DNA of 64,000 bases, from NCBI RefSeq assembly GCF_024584515.1, contig NZ_CP102173.1:1364001-1428000 (forward strand). Direction: 5' to 3'. Shown here one piece after another: positions 19,199 through 26,820 of this stretch. The DNA is from Aeromicrobium wangtongii. Lineage in GTDB: Bacteria > Actinomycetota > Actinomycetes > Propionibacteriales > Nocardioidaceae. The position numbers and the translations under genes were made by a program. Under the pieces are notes generated by a model, which was given only the letters and a program-made list of their open reading frames with translations, did no database searches and was not told where the DNA came from. Every line of letters begins with the position of its first letter. Position 1 is the stretch's first letter.

Positions 19199-19600
19199 AT
19201 GCCCAACACCGAGCTCGCCGTCAGGCCGGATGAGACCCCCTGGACCGCTGCCGAGACCGAAGAGGTCCGCGCCGAGCTGGAACAGGACCTGGCGCGCCTG
19301 CGCGTCGAGCTGGACCAGTCCGCCCGCGAGCTGCAGAGCATGCTGCGCGACGGCGTCGACGGAGCCGGCAACGACCAGGCCGACGTGGGCTCCAAGGGCC
19401 TCGAGCGCGATGCCGAGATGTCGCTGGCCGCGAATCAGCGCGAGCTGCTGCTGCAGACCGAGAAGGCGCTCGAGCGTCTCGACAAGGGAACGTACGGACA
19501 GTGCGAGCTGTGCGGGGAGCCGATCGGCAAGAATCGTTTGATGGCGTTCCCGCGTGCGACACTGTGTATGACATGCAAGCAGCGCGAGGAGCGTCGCTGA
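19199..19600 (+). CDS. DksA/TraR-type C4 zinc finger protein
   Basis: The 133 aa consist of a long helical, probably coiled-coil region (about residues 20-95) followed by a C4 zinc finger, CELCG...CMTC, in YGQCELCGEPIGKNRL. This matches the DksA/TraR family, whose members enter the RNA polymerase secondary channel and modulate transcription with ppGpp. The tip residues that define true DksA activity were not verified, so a regulatory role is inference. The start is set by a leaderless-type -10. The 3' end overlaps the probable lspA start by 28 bases, so the two genes probably form an operon with rluD. Confidence 0.85.
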   Translation: MPNTELAVRPDETPWTAAETEEVRAELEQDLARLRVELDQSARELQSMLRDGVDGAGNDQADVGSKGLERDAEMSLAANQRELLLQTEKALERLDKGTYGQCELCGEPIGKNRLMAFPRATLCMTCKQREERR

Positions 19601-20112
19601 GCCCTGGGGACGACCACGGCGCGACCACGAGGACGTACGTACGGCTGTTCGCCGTCGTGGCGCTGGTGGCCTTCGTCATCGACCAGGTCACCAAGGTCGT
19701 GGCGGTCGAGAAGCTCCAGGGTCGTGAGTCCATCGAGATCGTCCCGGGACTGCTGTCGCTGACCTTCCTGCGCAATCCGGGTGCCGCCCTGAGCACGGGC
19801 GCAGGATTCACGCTGGTCCTGAGCGTCATCGCGATCGCCGTCAGCATCGCCGTCGTCCGGGTGGCTCCGCGGCTGCGCGACAAGGGCTGGGCCATCGGTC
19901 TGGGCCTGCTGCTGGCCGGCGCGGTCGGCAACCTGTCGGACCGCATCTTCCGCGAGCCGTCACCGCTGAAGGGACACGTCGTCGACTTCATCGACTACGG
20001 CCCGTTCGTCGGCAATGTCGCCGACATCGCGCTGACGGTCGCGGCCATCATCATCGTCTGGCGCGCATGGCGTGGTGTGCGGATCGACGGAACGCACGAG
20101 GAGAAGTCATGA
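19573..20112 (+). CDS. lspA: Lipoprotein signal peptidase (LspA)
   Basis: Aspartyl protease of the inner membrane that removes signal peptides from lipidated prolipoproteins. About 179 aa with four membrane helices. Family landmarks are IDQVTK in helix 1, [14 protein letters not shown] with the first catalytic Asp, VVDFIDYG, and NVADIAL with the second. The start is uncertain: ATG 19573 overlaps the upstream gene and has no good ribosome site, but no other ATG/GTG lies before the first helix. It is coupled to rluD by ATGA. Substrates in this window include the lipoproteins at 25507, 26817 and 63151. Confidence 0.9.
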   Translation: MQAARGASLSPGDDHGATTRTYVRLFAVVALVAFVIDQVTKVVAVEKLQGRESIEIVPGLLSLTFLRNPGAALSTGAGFTLVLSVIAIAVSIAVVRVAPRLRDKGWAIGLGLLLAGAVGNLSDRIFREPSPLKGHVVDFIDYGPFVGNVADIALTVAAIIIVWRAWRGVRIDGTHEEKS

Positions 20113-21071
20113 CATCGGACAGCACGCACCTGGAGCATCGGGTCATCCAGGTTCCCGAGGGCCTGGCCGGGGAGCGCGTCGACAGCGCGCTCGCCCGGCT
20201 GCTCGGGCTGTCGCGCACGCGGGCCAGCGAGCTCGTCGCCGAGGGGCACGTGACCCTGGACGGCCACACACCGGCCAAGTCCGAGCGGGTCCTGCCCGGC
20301 TCGATCCTGGAGGCGTCCATCCCGGCGCCCCGACAGGCCGTCGTGGTGGCGACCGAGGTCGAGGGCATGAAGATCGTCTTCCAGGACGATGACATCGTGG
20401 TCGTCGACAAGCCCGTCGGCGTCGCCGCCCATCCCAGCGTCGGCTGGACCGGCCCGACCGTGCTCGACCATCTCGCCGGCGTCGGCATCCGCATCTCGAC
20501 GTCCGGGGCGCCGGAGCGGCAGGGCATCGTCCACCGCCTCGACGTCGGCACGAGCGGCCTGATGACGGTCGCCAAGTCCGAGCACGCGTACACCGTGCTG
20601 AAGCAGGCGTTCCGCGACCGGTCGGTCGAGAAGACGTACCACGCGCTCGTGCAGGGACATCCCGATCCGCACACGGGGACGATCGACGCGCCCATCGCGC
20701 GCCACCCCAAGCACGACTTCAAGTTCACGGTCAAGGACGGCGGGCGTGACAGCATCACGCATTACGACACCCTCGAGGCGCACCGGTTCGCGAGCCTGCT
20801 GACCATCCGGCTCGAGACCGGTCGTACCCACCAGATCCGCGTCCACATGAGCGCGATCCACCACCCGTGCGTGGGCGACCTGATGTACGGGGCCGATCCG
20901 ACCCTCGCCCAGCGCGTGGGTCTGGACCGGCAGTGGCTGCACGCCAAGGCTCTGGCCTTCATCCACCCCCGCACCGGTGAGCGGGTCGAGTTCGTCTCGG
21001 AGTACCCCGACGACCTGGTGCGCGCCCTCGAGATCGTCCGCACGATCGACGACAACCCCCTCCCGCGCTGA
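20109..21071 (+). CDS. RluD-family 23S rRNA pseudouridine synthase
   Basis: Converts uridines to pseudouridine, most probably in 23S rRNA helix 69 if it is a true RluD. The 320 aa begin with an S4 RNA-binding domain ([20 protein letters not shown], about residues 18-70), followed by the catalytic domain with the signature [11 protein letters not shown], where Asp is the nucleophile, and the RTHQIRVHM motif. The order lspA-rluD is very common in Gram-positive bacteria. ATG 20109 overlaps the lspA stop (ATGA). The target uridine cannot be read from the sequence. Confidence 0.92.
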   Translation: MTSDSTHLEHRVIQVPEGLAGERVDSALARLLGLSRTRASELVAEGHVTLDGHTPAKSERVLPGSILEASIPAPRQAVVVATEVEGMKIVFQDDDIVVVDKPVGVAAHPSVGWTGPTVLDHLAGVGIRISTSGAPERQGIVHRLDVGTSGLMTVAKSEHAYTVLKQAFRDRSVEKTYHALVQGHPDPHTGTIDAPIARHPKHDFKFTVKDGGRDSITHYDTLEAHRFASLLTIRLETGRTHQIRVHMSAIHHPCVGDLMYGADPTLAQRVGLDRQWLHAKALAFIHPRTGERVEFVSEYPDDLVRALEIVRTIDDNPLPR

Positions 21072-21078
21072 CCCCCCA

Positions 21079-21148
21079 ACCCGCTGAGTGGGACGTTTCC
21101 GACGTGGCCGCCGCGGGACGCTGCGCGGAAACGTCGCACTCAACGGGT
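21079..21148. repeat. 70-base palindromic element, family 2, copy 1
   Basis: Long inverted repeat: the arm CGCTGAGTGGGACGTTTCC (to 21100) pairs with GGAAACGTCGCACTCAACG (from 21127) across a 27-base GC-rich loop, with two mismatches. The right arm contains the stop codon (21140-21142) of the minus-strand DUF559 gene. Copy 2 lies at the other end of that gene. Confidence 0.8.
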
Positions 21149-22132
21149 TGGTTCGTCCCAACGGCGGGCGGGAGGCCAGGTCCACCACCAGGCGGGCTTG
21201 CTGGTCGTCCACTCACGCTTCGTGGCGTGCAGTGCGTCGCGGCGTGCCGCGGCGATGCGCCCGACGGTGCGCCACCTCTGCTGGTGGTCCAGGGCCGTGA
21301 CACGGACGACGACCAGGCCGCTGCGCTCGAAGTCCTCCTCACGGACGTTGTCCTCGGTGTGCTGCCGGTTCTCGCGGTGGTGGCCTCCATCCGACTCGAT
21401 CACCAGACCGGCCTCCTCGTCGAGCAGGTCGGCGATGCCGAGCAGGCGGCCGCCCAGCGAGAAGATCGGGACGTTGACCTTCAGACCCTCGATGTCGGCA
21501 TCCCGCTGCGCCAGCAGACGCGTCCGGGTCTCCCACGGGCTCGCGGCGCGCGTCGACCCCCACGTCAGGGCGTCCCTGGCCTGCACCAGTCCGCGGACCT
21601 TGTGATGGCCGGAGATGACCTGCTCGACCCGCGCGACGGTCGTGCGCGGCAGACCGGCTGTGGTGCTGGTGGCCAGGTCGAGCACGACGACAGCCTCCCG
21701 CAGGTTGACCGCCATGCGCATCTCGTCGAAGGCGGCCCGCGCCATGGTGGTCAGGGAGAACGACTCGAAGTCGATGACCTCCTCGGGATGCAGCAGACCG
21801 CGGAACGGCTGGACCGCCGACCGGTGCCGCAACTGTGAGCCCGGCAGGCAGTGGACCAGGGCCGGGCGCGCCACCCCTGCGATCCCGAGCCCCTCGAACC
21901 AGGTGTTGCCTTGCGCCCGTAGCGATGCCCACCCGCCCAGGACGCATCCCGTGGTGAGCAGCCCGACCGCGTCGGCCACCCGCATCATCACGGGGTCGCC
22001 GTCGACGCCGGCCGGGAGCAGCAGCCCGTGGGCCCGTCGCTCGTAGGCGGCGCCGCCCAGCTCCCGCTGGGTGGCTCCTCGTGCCAGCAGCTGCGCCGAT
22101 CGCTGGGGAACCACGAAGGGCCCATCTGTCAT
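21140..22132 (-). CDS. DUF559/AbiEi-like protein with nuclease-type C-terminal domain
   Basis: A 330-aa protein of a type common in actinobacteria. The N-terminal part (about residues 1-60: VVPQRSAQLLARGATQRELG, then YERRAHGLLLPAG) resembles the AbiEi antitoxin winged-helix start. The C-terminal part has LVIESDGGHHRENRQ (about 243-257) and VVRVTALD, typical of the DUF559/Vsr-like PD-(D/E)XK nuclease fold. A function in DNA cleavage or defence is inference; no toxin partner is adjacent. The ATG at 22132 is chosen because a -10-like CAGACT lies seven bases upstream. The gene is bracketed by direct copies of a 70-base palindrome, and its stop codon is inside one of them. Confidence 0.75.
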   Translation of the reverse strand: MTDGPFVVPQRSAQLLARGATQRELGGAAYERRAHGLLLPAGVDGDPVMMRVADAVGLLTTGCVLGGWASLRAQGNTWFEGLGIAGVARPALVHCLPGSQLRHRSAVQPFRGLLHPEEVIDFESFSLTTMARAAFDEMRMAVNLREAVVVLDLATSTTAGLPRTTVARVEQVISGHHKVRGLVQARDALTWGSTRAASPWETRTRLLAQRDADIEGLKVNVPIFSLGGRLLGIADLLDEEAGLVIESDGGHHRENRQHTEDNVREEDFERSGLVVVRVTALDHQQRWRTVGRIAAARRDALHATKREWTTSKPAWWWTWPPARRWDEPTR

Positions 22133-22182
22133 GGCGCGAAGTCTGCATCGAGCGGCCCTCGGGCGCCCGCGACCGTCCACAA

Positions 22183-22252
22183 CCCCGTTGAGTGGGACGT
22201 TTCGGTGGGCGGCCGCGCGGGGGCGGTCGTGGAAACGTCGCACTCAGCGGGG
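22183..22252. repeat. 70-base palindromic element, family 2, copy 2
   Basis: Same element as at 21079-21148 and in the same orientation: CCCCGTTGAGTGGGACGTTTC (22183-22203) pairs with GAAACGTCGCACTCAGCGGGG (22232-22252). The mismatched G in the stem (GGGAC on the left, GTCGC on the right) is identical in both copies. The arms are conserved and the loop is not. Confidence 0.8.
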
Positions 22253-22296
22253 ACGGTGGGGCTCGCGGGCCGGGCGGTGGTGGAACAATGGCGGCC

Positions 22297-23520
22297 ATGT
22301 CATCTGCCGTGCGCCAGTCCGAGAAGCTCCGAGATGTCCTGTACGACATCCGTGGACCCGTCAGTGCGCGCGCCGCGGCCCTCGAGGCCGAGGGGCACCG
22401 GATCCTCAAGCTGAACATCGGCAACCCCCAGCCGTTCGGCTTCGACGCCCCGGCCGAGATCCTGCAGGACGTCATCGCGGCACTGCCCGGATCGGCGGGG
22501 TACTCCGACTCCCGGGGCATCCAGTCGGCCCGCCGTGCCGTGGTGCACAACTACCAGCTGCAGGACGGCTTCCCCGCCATCGACGTCGACGACGTGTGGA
22601 TCGGCAACGGCGTCTCCGAGCTGATCCAGATCGCGCTGCAGGCCCTGCTGAACAACGGCGACGAGGTGCTGATCCCGGTGCCGGACTACCCGCTGTGGAC
22701 CGCGGTGACCAACCTGGCCGGCGGCGTGCCCGTGCACTACCGCTGCGACGAGGACAACGGCTGGAACCCCGATCTGGCCGATTTGGAGTCCAAGATCACC
22801 GACCGCACCAAGGCGATCGTGGTCATCAACCCCAACAACCCCACCGGGGCGGTCTACGCGCGCGAGACGTTGGCCGGCATCGCAGACCTGGCCCGCAAGC
22901 ACGACCTGGTCCTGATGGCCGATGAGATCTACGACAAGATCCTGTACGACGAGGCCGTCCACATCCCGATGGCCAGCGTCGCGCCGGACGTCCTGACGCT
23001 GACGTTCAACGGCCTGTCCAAGGCGTACCGCGTGTGCGGCTACCGCGCGGGATGGGTCGTGGCGACCGGTCCGCTGGAGCGCGCCCAGGACTACCTCGAG
23101 GGCATCACGCTGCTGTGCTCGATGCGGCTGTGCCCCAACGTCCCCGCGCAGAACGCGATCCAGGTCGCCCTCGGCGGCTACCAGTCCATCAAGGAGCTGA
23201 TCCTGCCCGGCGGACGGTTGCTGGAGCAGCGTGACACGGCGGTCACCGAGCTGCGCAAGATCCCCGGCGTCAGCGTCGTGGTGCCCCAGGGTGCGCTGTA
23301 CGCCTTCCCGCGGCTGGACCCCGAGGTGTACCCGATCAAGGACGATCAGCAGCTAGTGCTCGACCTGTTGCTGCAGGAGAAGATCCTGCTGACGCAGGGG
23401 ACCGGCTTCAACTGGCCCGACCCGGACCACCTGCGCATCGTGACGCTGCCGTGGGCCCGCGACCTGGCCGAGGCGATCCAGCGCCTGGGCAACTTCCTGA
23501 GCAGCTATCGGCAGGTGTGA
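22297..23520 (+). CDS. PLP-dependent aminotransferase, AlaA/AspC-like
   Basis: Class I/II aminotransferase, 407 aa, resembling alanine-type transaminases (E. coli AlaA, mycobacterial AspC-like Rv0337c). Visible are LKLNIGNPQPFGF, the PLP-contact stretches NPNNPTG and DEIYDKI, the Schiff-base lysine in NGLSKAYRVCGYRAGW, and the conserved Arg in HLRIVTLPW. Exact substrate specificity cannot be read. ATG 22297 is favoured because AACAAT lies seven bases upstream; ATG 22288 in the same frame is an alternative. The gene stands alone between the palindrome and the exporter genes. Confidence 0.87.
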   Translation: MSSAVRQSEKLRDVLYDIRGPVSARAAALEAEGHRILKLNIGNPQPFGFDAPAEILQDVIAALPGSAGYSDSRGIQSARRAVVHNYQLQDGFPAIDVDDVWIGNGVSELIQIALQALLNNGDEVLIPVPDYPLWTAVTNLAGGVPVHYRCDEDNGWNPDLADLESKITDRTKAIVVINPNNPTGAVYARETLAGIADLARKHDLVLMADEIYDKILYDEAVHIPMASVAPDVLTLTFNGLSKAYRVCGYRAGWVVATGPLERAQDYLEGITLLCSMRLCPNVPAQNAIQVALGGYQSIKELILPGGRLLEQRDTAVTELRKIPGVSVVVPQGALYAFPRLDPEVYPIKDDQQLVLDLLLQEKILLTQGTGFNWPDPDHLRIVTLPWARDLAEAIQRLGNFLSSYRQV

Positions 23521-23537
23521 CCCAGTGATGGTTGCGT

Positions 23538-23574
23538 AAATCGACCAAAGTGGGGGCCTTCCGGGGGGCGATTT
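23538..23574 (+). terminator. Possible terminator after the aminotransferase
   Basis: Stem AAATCGACC (23538-23546) / GGGCGATTT (23566-23574) with one mismatch, followed by TTG. It is weak but placed 17 bases after the stop codon. Confidence 0.35.
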
Positions 23575-23605
23575 TGTCGGTGCCATGAGGCAAGATCTGT
23601 TCTTA

Positions 23606-23624
23606 GTGTTCCTGTTAGGAACAC
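23606..23624 (+). promoter_or_regulatory. Operator-like palindrome GTGTTCC-N5-GGAACAC
   Basis: Perfect 7-base inverted repeat with a 5-base spacer, 16 bases before the ATG of the DrrA-like ATPase gene and overlapping its probable leader. Size and symmetry fit a TetR/PadR-type dimeric repressor site; such regulators often control DrrAB exporters. No regulator gene is adjacent. Confidence 0.5.
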
Positions 23625-23640
23625 CGAGAGGCAGGTAGGC

Positions 23641-24624
23641 ATGGCTGACATGATCCGGGCGACCGGGCTGGTGAAGAAGTACAAGGAGGTCGTGGCCCTG
23701 GCAGGGCTCGACCTGGCCGTCCCCGAGGGCAAGGTCCTGGCGGTGCTGGGCCCCAACGGCGCCGGCAAGACGACGGCGGTCCGCATCCTGGCGACGCTGC
23801 TGACCGCCGACGAGGGCACCGCCGAGGTCGCCGGGATCGACGTCGCGAAGAACCCCAACGGCGTCCGCGCCCGGATCGGGCTGTCCGGACAGTACGCGGC
23901 GGTCGACGAGTACCTGACGGGATTCGAGAACCTCCAGATGGTCGGACGTCTCTACGGCATCCCCAAGGCTGCCGCATCGAAGCGGGCGCGTGAGCTGCTC
24001 GAGCGCTTCGACCTGGACGACGCCGGGGATCGTCCCGCCAAGACGTACTCCGGCGGCATGCGGCGTCGCCTCGACCTGGCGGGGGCGCTGGTCGCCGCGC
24101 CACCGGTGCTGATCCTCGACGAGCCGACGACCGGCCTGGACGTGCGCAGCCGCCAGCAGATGTGGACGGTCATCCGCGATCTCGTGGCGTCCGGGTCGAC
24201 GCTGCTGCTGACGACGCAGTACCTCGAGGAGGCCGATGTGCTCGCCGACGACATCGTGGTGATCGACCACGGCCGGGCGATCGCCCGCGGGACCGCCGAC
24301 GAGCTGAAGGCGCAGACCGGCGGCGAGCGCATCGAGCTGGTGCTGACCGACCGGGCCCAGCGCGACGTCGCTGCGGCGCTGCTCGCCGCTGTCGCGATCG
24401 GCGAGGTGCAGCTCGCCGACAACGGACGCGCGCTCACGGCAGCCGTCGACGGCGGCGTGCCGCAGCTGCGCAGCGTGCTGGCCGAGCTCGAGTCGCGCCA
24501 CATCGACGTCCTCGACGTGGGTCTTCGGCGACCGACGCTCGACGACGTGTTCCTGAGCCTGACCGGGCGCGCGGCCGAGGCCGCGGTGGAGCCGGCCAAC
24601 CAGGCCGAGGAGGTCCCCGCATGA
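23641..24624 (+). CDS. ABC transporter ATP-binding protein, DrrA-like
   Basis: ATPase subunit of a drug/lipid exporter of the daunorubicin-resistance type. In its 327 aa the Walker A is GPNGAGKTT (about residues 36-44), the signature SGGMRRRLDLA (about 139) and the Walker B LILDEPTTGLD (about 160). The H-loop region reads LLTTQYLEEAD, with Gln where many ABC proteins have His, which is usual in the DrrA group. The C-terminal extension with RPTLDDVFL is also typical. The gene overlaps its permease by ATGA. Substrate unknown; an operator-like palindrome lies upstream. Confidence 0.9.
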   Translation: MADMIRATGLVKKYKEVVALAGLDLAVPEGKVLAVLGPNGAGKTTAVRILATLLTADEGTAEVAGIDVAKNPNGVRARIGLSGQYAAVDEYLTGFENLQMVGRLYGIPKAAASKRARELLERFDLDDAGDRPAKTYSGGMRRRLDLAGALVAAPPVLILDEPTTGLDVRSRQQMWTVIRDLVASGSTLLLTTQYLEEADVLADDIVVIDHGRAIARGTADELKAQTGGERIELVLTDRAQRDVAAALLAAVAIGEVQLADNGRALTAAVDGGVPQLRSVLAELESRHIDVLDVGLRRPTLDDVFLSLTGRAAEAAVEPANQAEEVPA

Positions 24625-25427
24625 GCACCATGACCCGTCACGCGACCGACGGCTGGGTCGTCGCGAAGCGCAATCTGATCAAGATCGTCCGGGTCCCGGA
24701 GATCTTGGTGTTCGTCCTGATCTCGCCGATCATGTTCGTGCTGCTGTTCGCCTACGTGTTCGGCGGCGCGATCGATCCCGGCGACGGCCTGAACTACCGC
24801 GAGTTCCTGATCGGCGGCATCTTCGCCCAGACCGTCGTGTTCGGCGCGACGTTCACCGGCGCAGGTCTGGCCGAGGACATGCAAAAGGGCATCATCGACC
24901 GGTTCAGGTCGCTGCCGATGTCGCGCTCAGCGGTGCTCGTGGGCCGCACGACGTCCGACATCGTCTACAACGTGCTGTCGCTGATCATCATGGCCCTGAC
25001 CGGTCTGCTGGTCGGCTGGCGCATGCGCGAGGGCGTCGTCGACGCCACGCTGGGCTTCCTGCTGCTGCTGCTGTTCGCCTACGCGATCAGCTGGATCATG
25101 GCCTACGTCGGCCTGCTGGTGCCCAGCGTCGAGGTGATCAACAACGCCTCGTTCATCGTGATCTTCCCGCTGACCTTCGTGTCGAACGCCTTCGTGCCGC
25201 TGGCGTCCCTGCCCGACGGGGTGCGCACCTTCGCGGAGTGGAATCCCGTCTCGACCGTCACGCAGGCCTCGCGTGAGCTGTTCGGCAACACCGGTGGCCG
25301 TCCGCCCGAGTCCGATGCGTGGGGGATGCAGCACCCCGCGCTGTACACCGTGCTGTGGGTCGGGATCATCCTGCTGGTGTTCGTGCCGCTCTCGATCCGT
25401 CAGTACCGCATCGCCAGCAGCCGCTGA
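24621..25427 (+). CDS. ABC-2 type permease, DrrB-like
   Basis: Membrane partner of the preceding ATPase, 268 aa with six hydrophobic segments of the ABC-2 family (MFVLLFAYVFGGAI, FGATFTGAGLAEDM, FGFLLLL-type segments, VIFPLTFVSNAF). The ABC-2 signature region FVPLASLPDGVRTFAEWNPVS is present. ATG 24621 overlaps the ATPase stop (ATGA), so subunit synthesis is coupled. It probably exports a hydrophobic compound, but neither substrate nor resistance can be assigned. Confidence 0.9.
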   Translation: MSTMTRHATDGWVVAKRNLIKIVRVPEILVFVLISPIMFVLLFAYVFGGAIDPGDGLNYREFLIGGIFAQTVVFGATFTGAGLAEDMQKGIIDRFRSLPMSRSAVLVGRTTSDIVYNVLSLIIMALTGLLVGWRMREGVVDATLGFLLLLLFAYAISWIMAYVGLLVPSVEVINNASFIVIFPLTFVSNAFVPLASLPDGVRTFAEWNPVSTVTQASRELFGNTGGRPPESDAWGMQHPALYTVLWVGIILLVFVPLSIRQYRIASSR

Positions 25428-25506
25428 GCTCCTCCCGAAATCCACGAGCGGGGTGATCCCGGCCCGCGATAGCCTGCGGCGCACATCGACGCGCTCAGGG
25501 GGACAC

Positions 25507-26820
25507 GTGGAGGCATTGGACCGGCGTACGTTGCTGCTCGGCTCGGCGGGACTGGTCCTGGCCGGTTGCGGTGGCGGGGGCAGCGGGGGCGACACGAAGG
25601 CGAAGGCCACGCCGACCGGCCCCAACATCGTCAAGCCCAGGACCGGCACCGTCGTCACGGAGGCCGACACCGCAGCCCTGCGCGAACGGCTCAACCAGGC
25701 GTTGGCCTCCGGGGACGTCGAGCAGCTGGTCGCGGTGATCGAGCCCGGCGACTTCGGGCTCGACGACGTCCGCAAGCGGTGGACCCGACGGTTCGAGAAC
25801 TTCGACCGGCTGGGGTTCATCGACGGGCAGTGGTACGTCGGTGTGCCGAGCGGCCGCACGCGCAACGCCGCCGGTGGCCTGGTCGAGTTCAGCGGCGAGC
25901 TGGTGTTCGCCCACACGGTCAGGGGCTGCGACGGGCAGCAGGTGGTCGAGAACATGCCGGCGAAGTTCCGCAAGAAGTCCGAGGACGCACCGCTGGAGCT
26001 GCTGCACATCGGCGACATCGACGAGTACTTCGACCCGTCCGTGTGGGACGTCGCGGACGTCGACGCGATCGAGACCGAGCACACGTGGATCGTCTTCCGG
26101 CGCCAGGACGCTCGACGGGCCAAGGCCTACGCCGCCCGGATCGAGGCCGGGGCCAAGCGGGCGTTCGCCCTCATGCCCCGGCCGAAGGGGGTCGACAAGG
26201 TCTTCTACGCGCTGACCTGGCCCCAGATCGACGGCAAGCTGTGGGGCGGTGTCTCGGTGGGCGACGCGGACGCCCACGCCTACTACCACCCGTTCCTCGA
26301 CCCGGACGAGCTGGCGCGTGGGCAGAAGAAGGCGGCCGACAGCACCGGACTGCCGTTGGGCACCGGCCGCGTCGGGTTGCACGAGACGTCGTTCTCGCGC
26401 TCGGACTTCGAGGACGTGGCCTGTCACGAGGCCATCCACGTGCTGGCCAACCAGTGGTACGCCGGCGACAGGGCCAAGCCCACCTGGGTGGCGGAAGGAC
26501 TCGCCATGTGGGGCGACAGCCGCCCCGGCTCGGGCCGGCTGATGGCGCGCGACGGTGGGCGGATCCGGGCCACCTTCGCCGAGTTCCAGACCATCGCCCC
26601 GAAGGGGTACGACGAGTTCCACGACTCACCGCGTGAGTACGAGTTCTACGCCTGCTCCGGCGCGGTGTTCGAGTACCTCGACCAGACGCAGGGACGCGAT
26701 GCGGTCTTCGAGGTGGCCGAGGCCTTCTACTCATCGGACACCCGGTCGCAGGCGAGCAAGAAGCTGGGCAGGAGCGAGAAGGAACTGCTCGCCGCCACCC
26801 GGAAGTGGATCGGCGCATGA
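25507..26820 (+). CDS. Putative lipoprotein with HEXXH metallopeptidase motif
   Basis: 437-aa predicted lipoprotein: the N-terminal signal sequence ends in a lipobox LAGC followed by a Gly/Ser-rich tether. The C-terminal half carries CHEAIHVLA with HEXXH at about residues 307-311, then WVAEGLAMW with a candidate third zinc ligand Glu at about 330. This is the arrangement of the peptidase MA (gluzincin) group. The N-terminal part (about 50-200) resembles nothing I recognise. GTG 25507 follows AGGGGG, with a TAGCCT -10 at 25468-25473. The gene overlaps the next lipoprotein gene by ATGA, so the two act together on the outer face of the membrane. Protease activity is inferred from the motif. Confidence 0.75.
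   Translation: MEALDRRTLLLGSAGLVLAGCGGGGSGGDTKAKATPTGPNIVKPRTGTVVTEADTAALRERLNQALASGDVEQLVAVIEPGDFGLDDVRKRWTRRFENFDRLGFIDGQWYVGVPSGRTRNAAGGLVEFSGELVFAHTVRGCDGQQVVENMPAKFRKKSEDAPLELLHIGDIDEYFDPSVWDVADVDAIETEHTWIVFRRQDARRAKAYAARIEAGAKRAFALMPRPKGVDKVFYALTWPQIDGKLWGGVSVGDADAHAYYHPFLDPDELARGQKKAADSTGLPLGTGRVGLHETSFSRSDFEDVACHEAIHVLANQWYAGDRAKPTWVAEGLAMWGDSRPGSGRLMARDGGRIRATFAEFQTIAPKGYDEFHDSPREYEFYACSGAVFEYLDQTQGRDAVFEVAEAFYSSDTRSQASKKLGRSEKELLAATRKWIGA

Noticed and set aside
16084..19233. 1049-aa plus-strand open frame opposite ileS
   Set aside because: Mirrors ileS codon structure and has no recognisable domains; ileS on the minus strand has HIGH and KMSKS motifs and a promoter.
21079..22252. 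Insertion sequence or integron cassette carrying the DUF559 gene
   Set aside because: No transposase, integrase, target-site duplication or attC consensus was seen; only the palindromic elements support mobility, so no mobile element was annotated.
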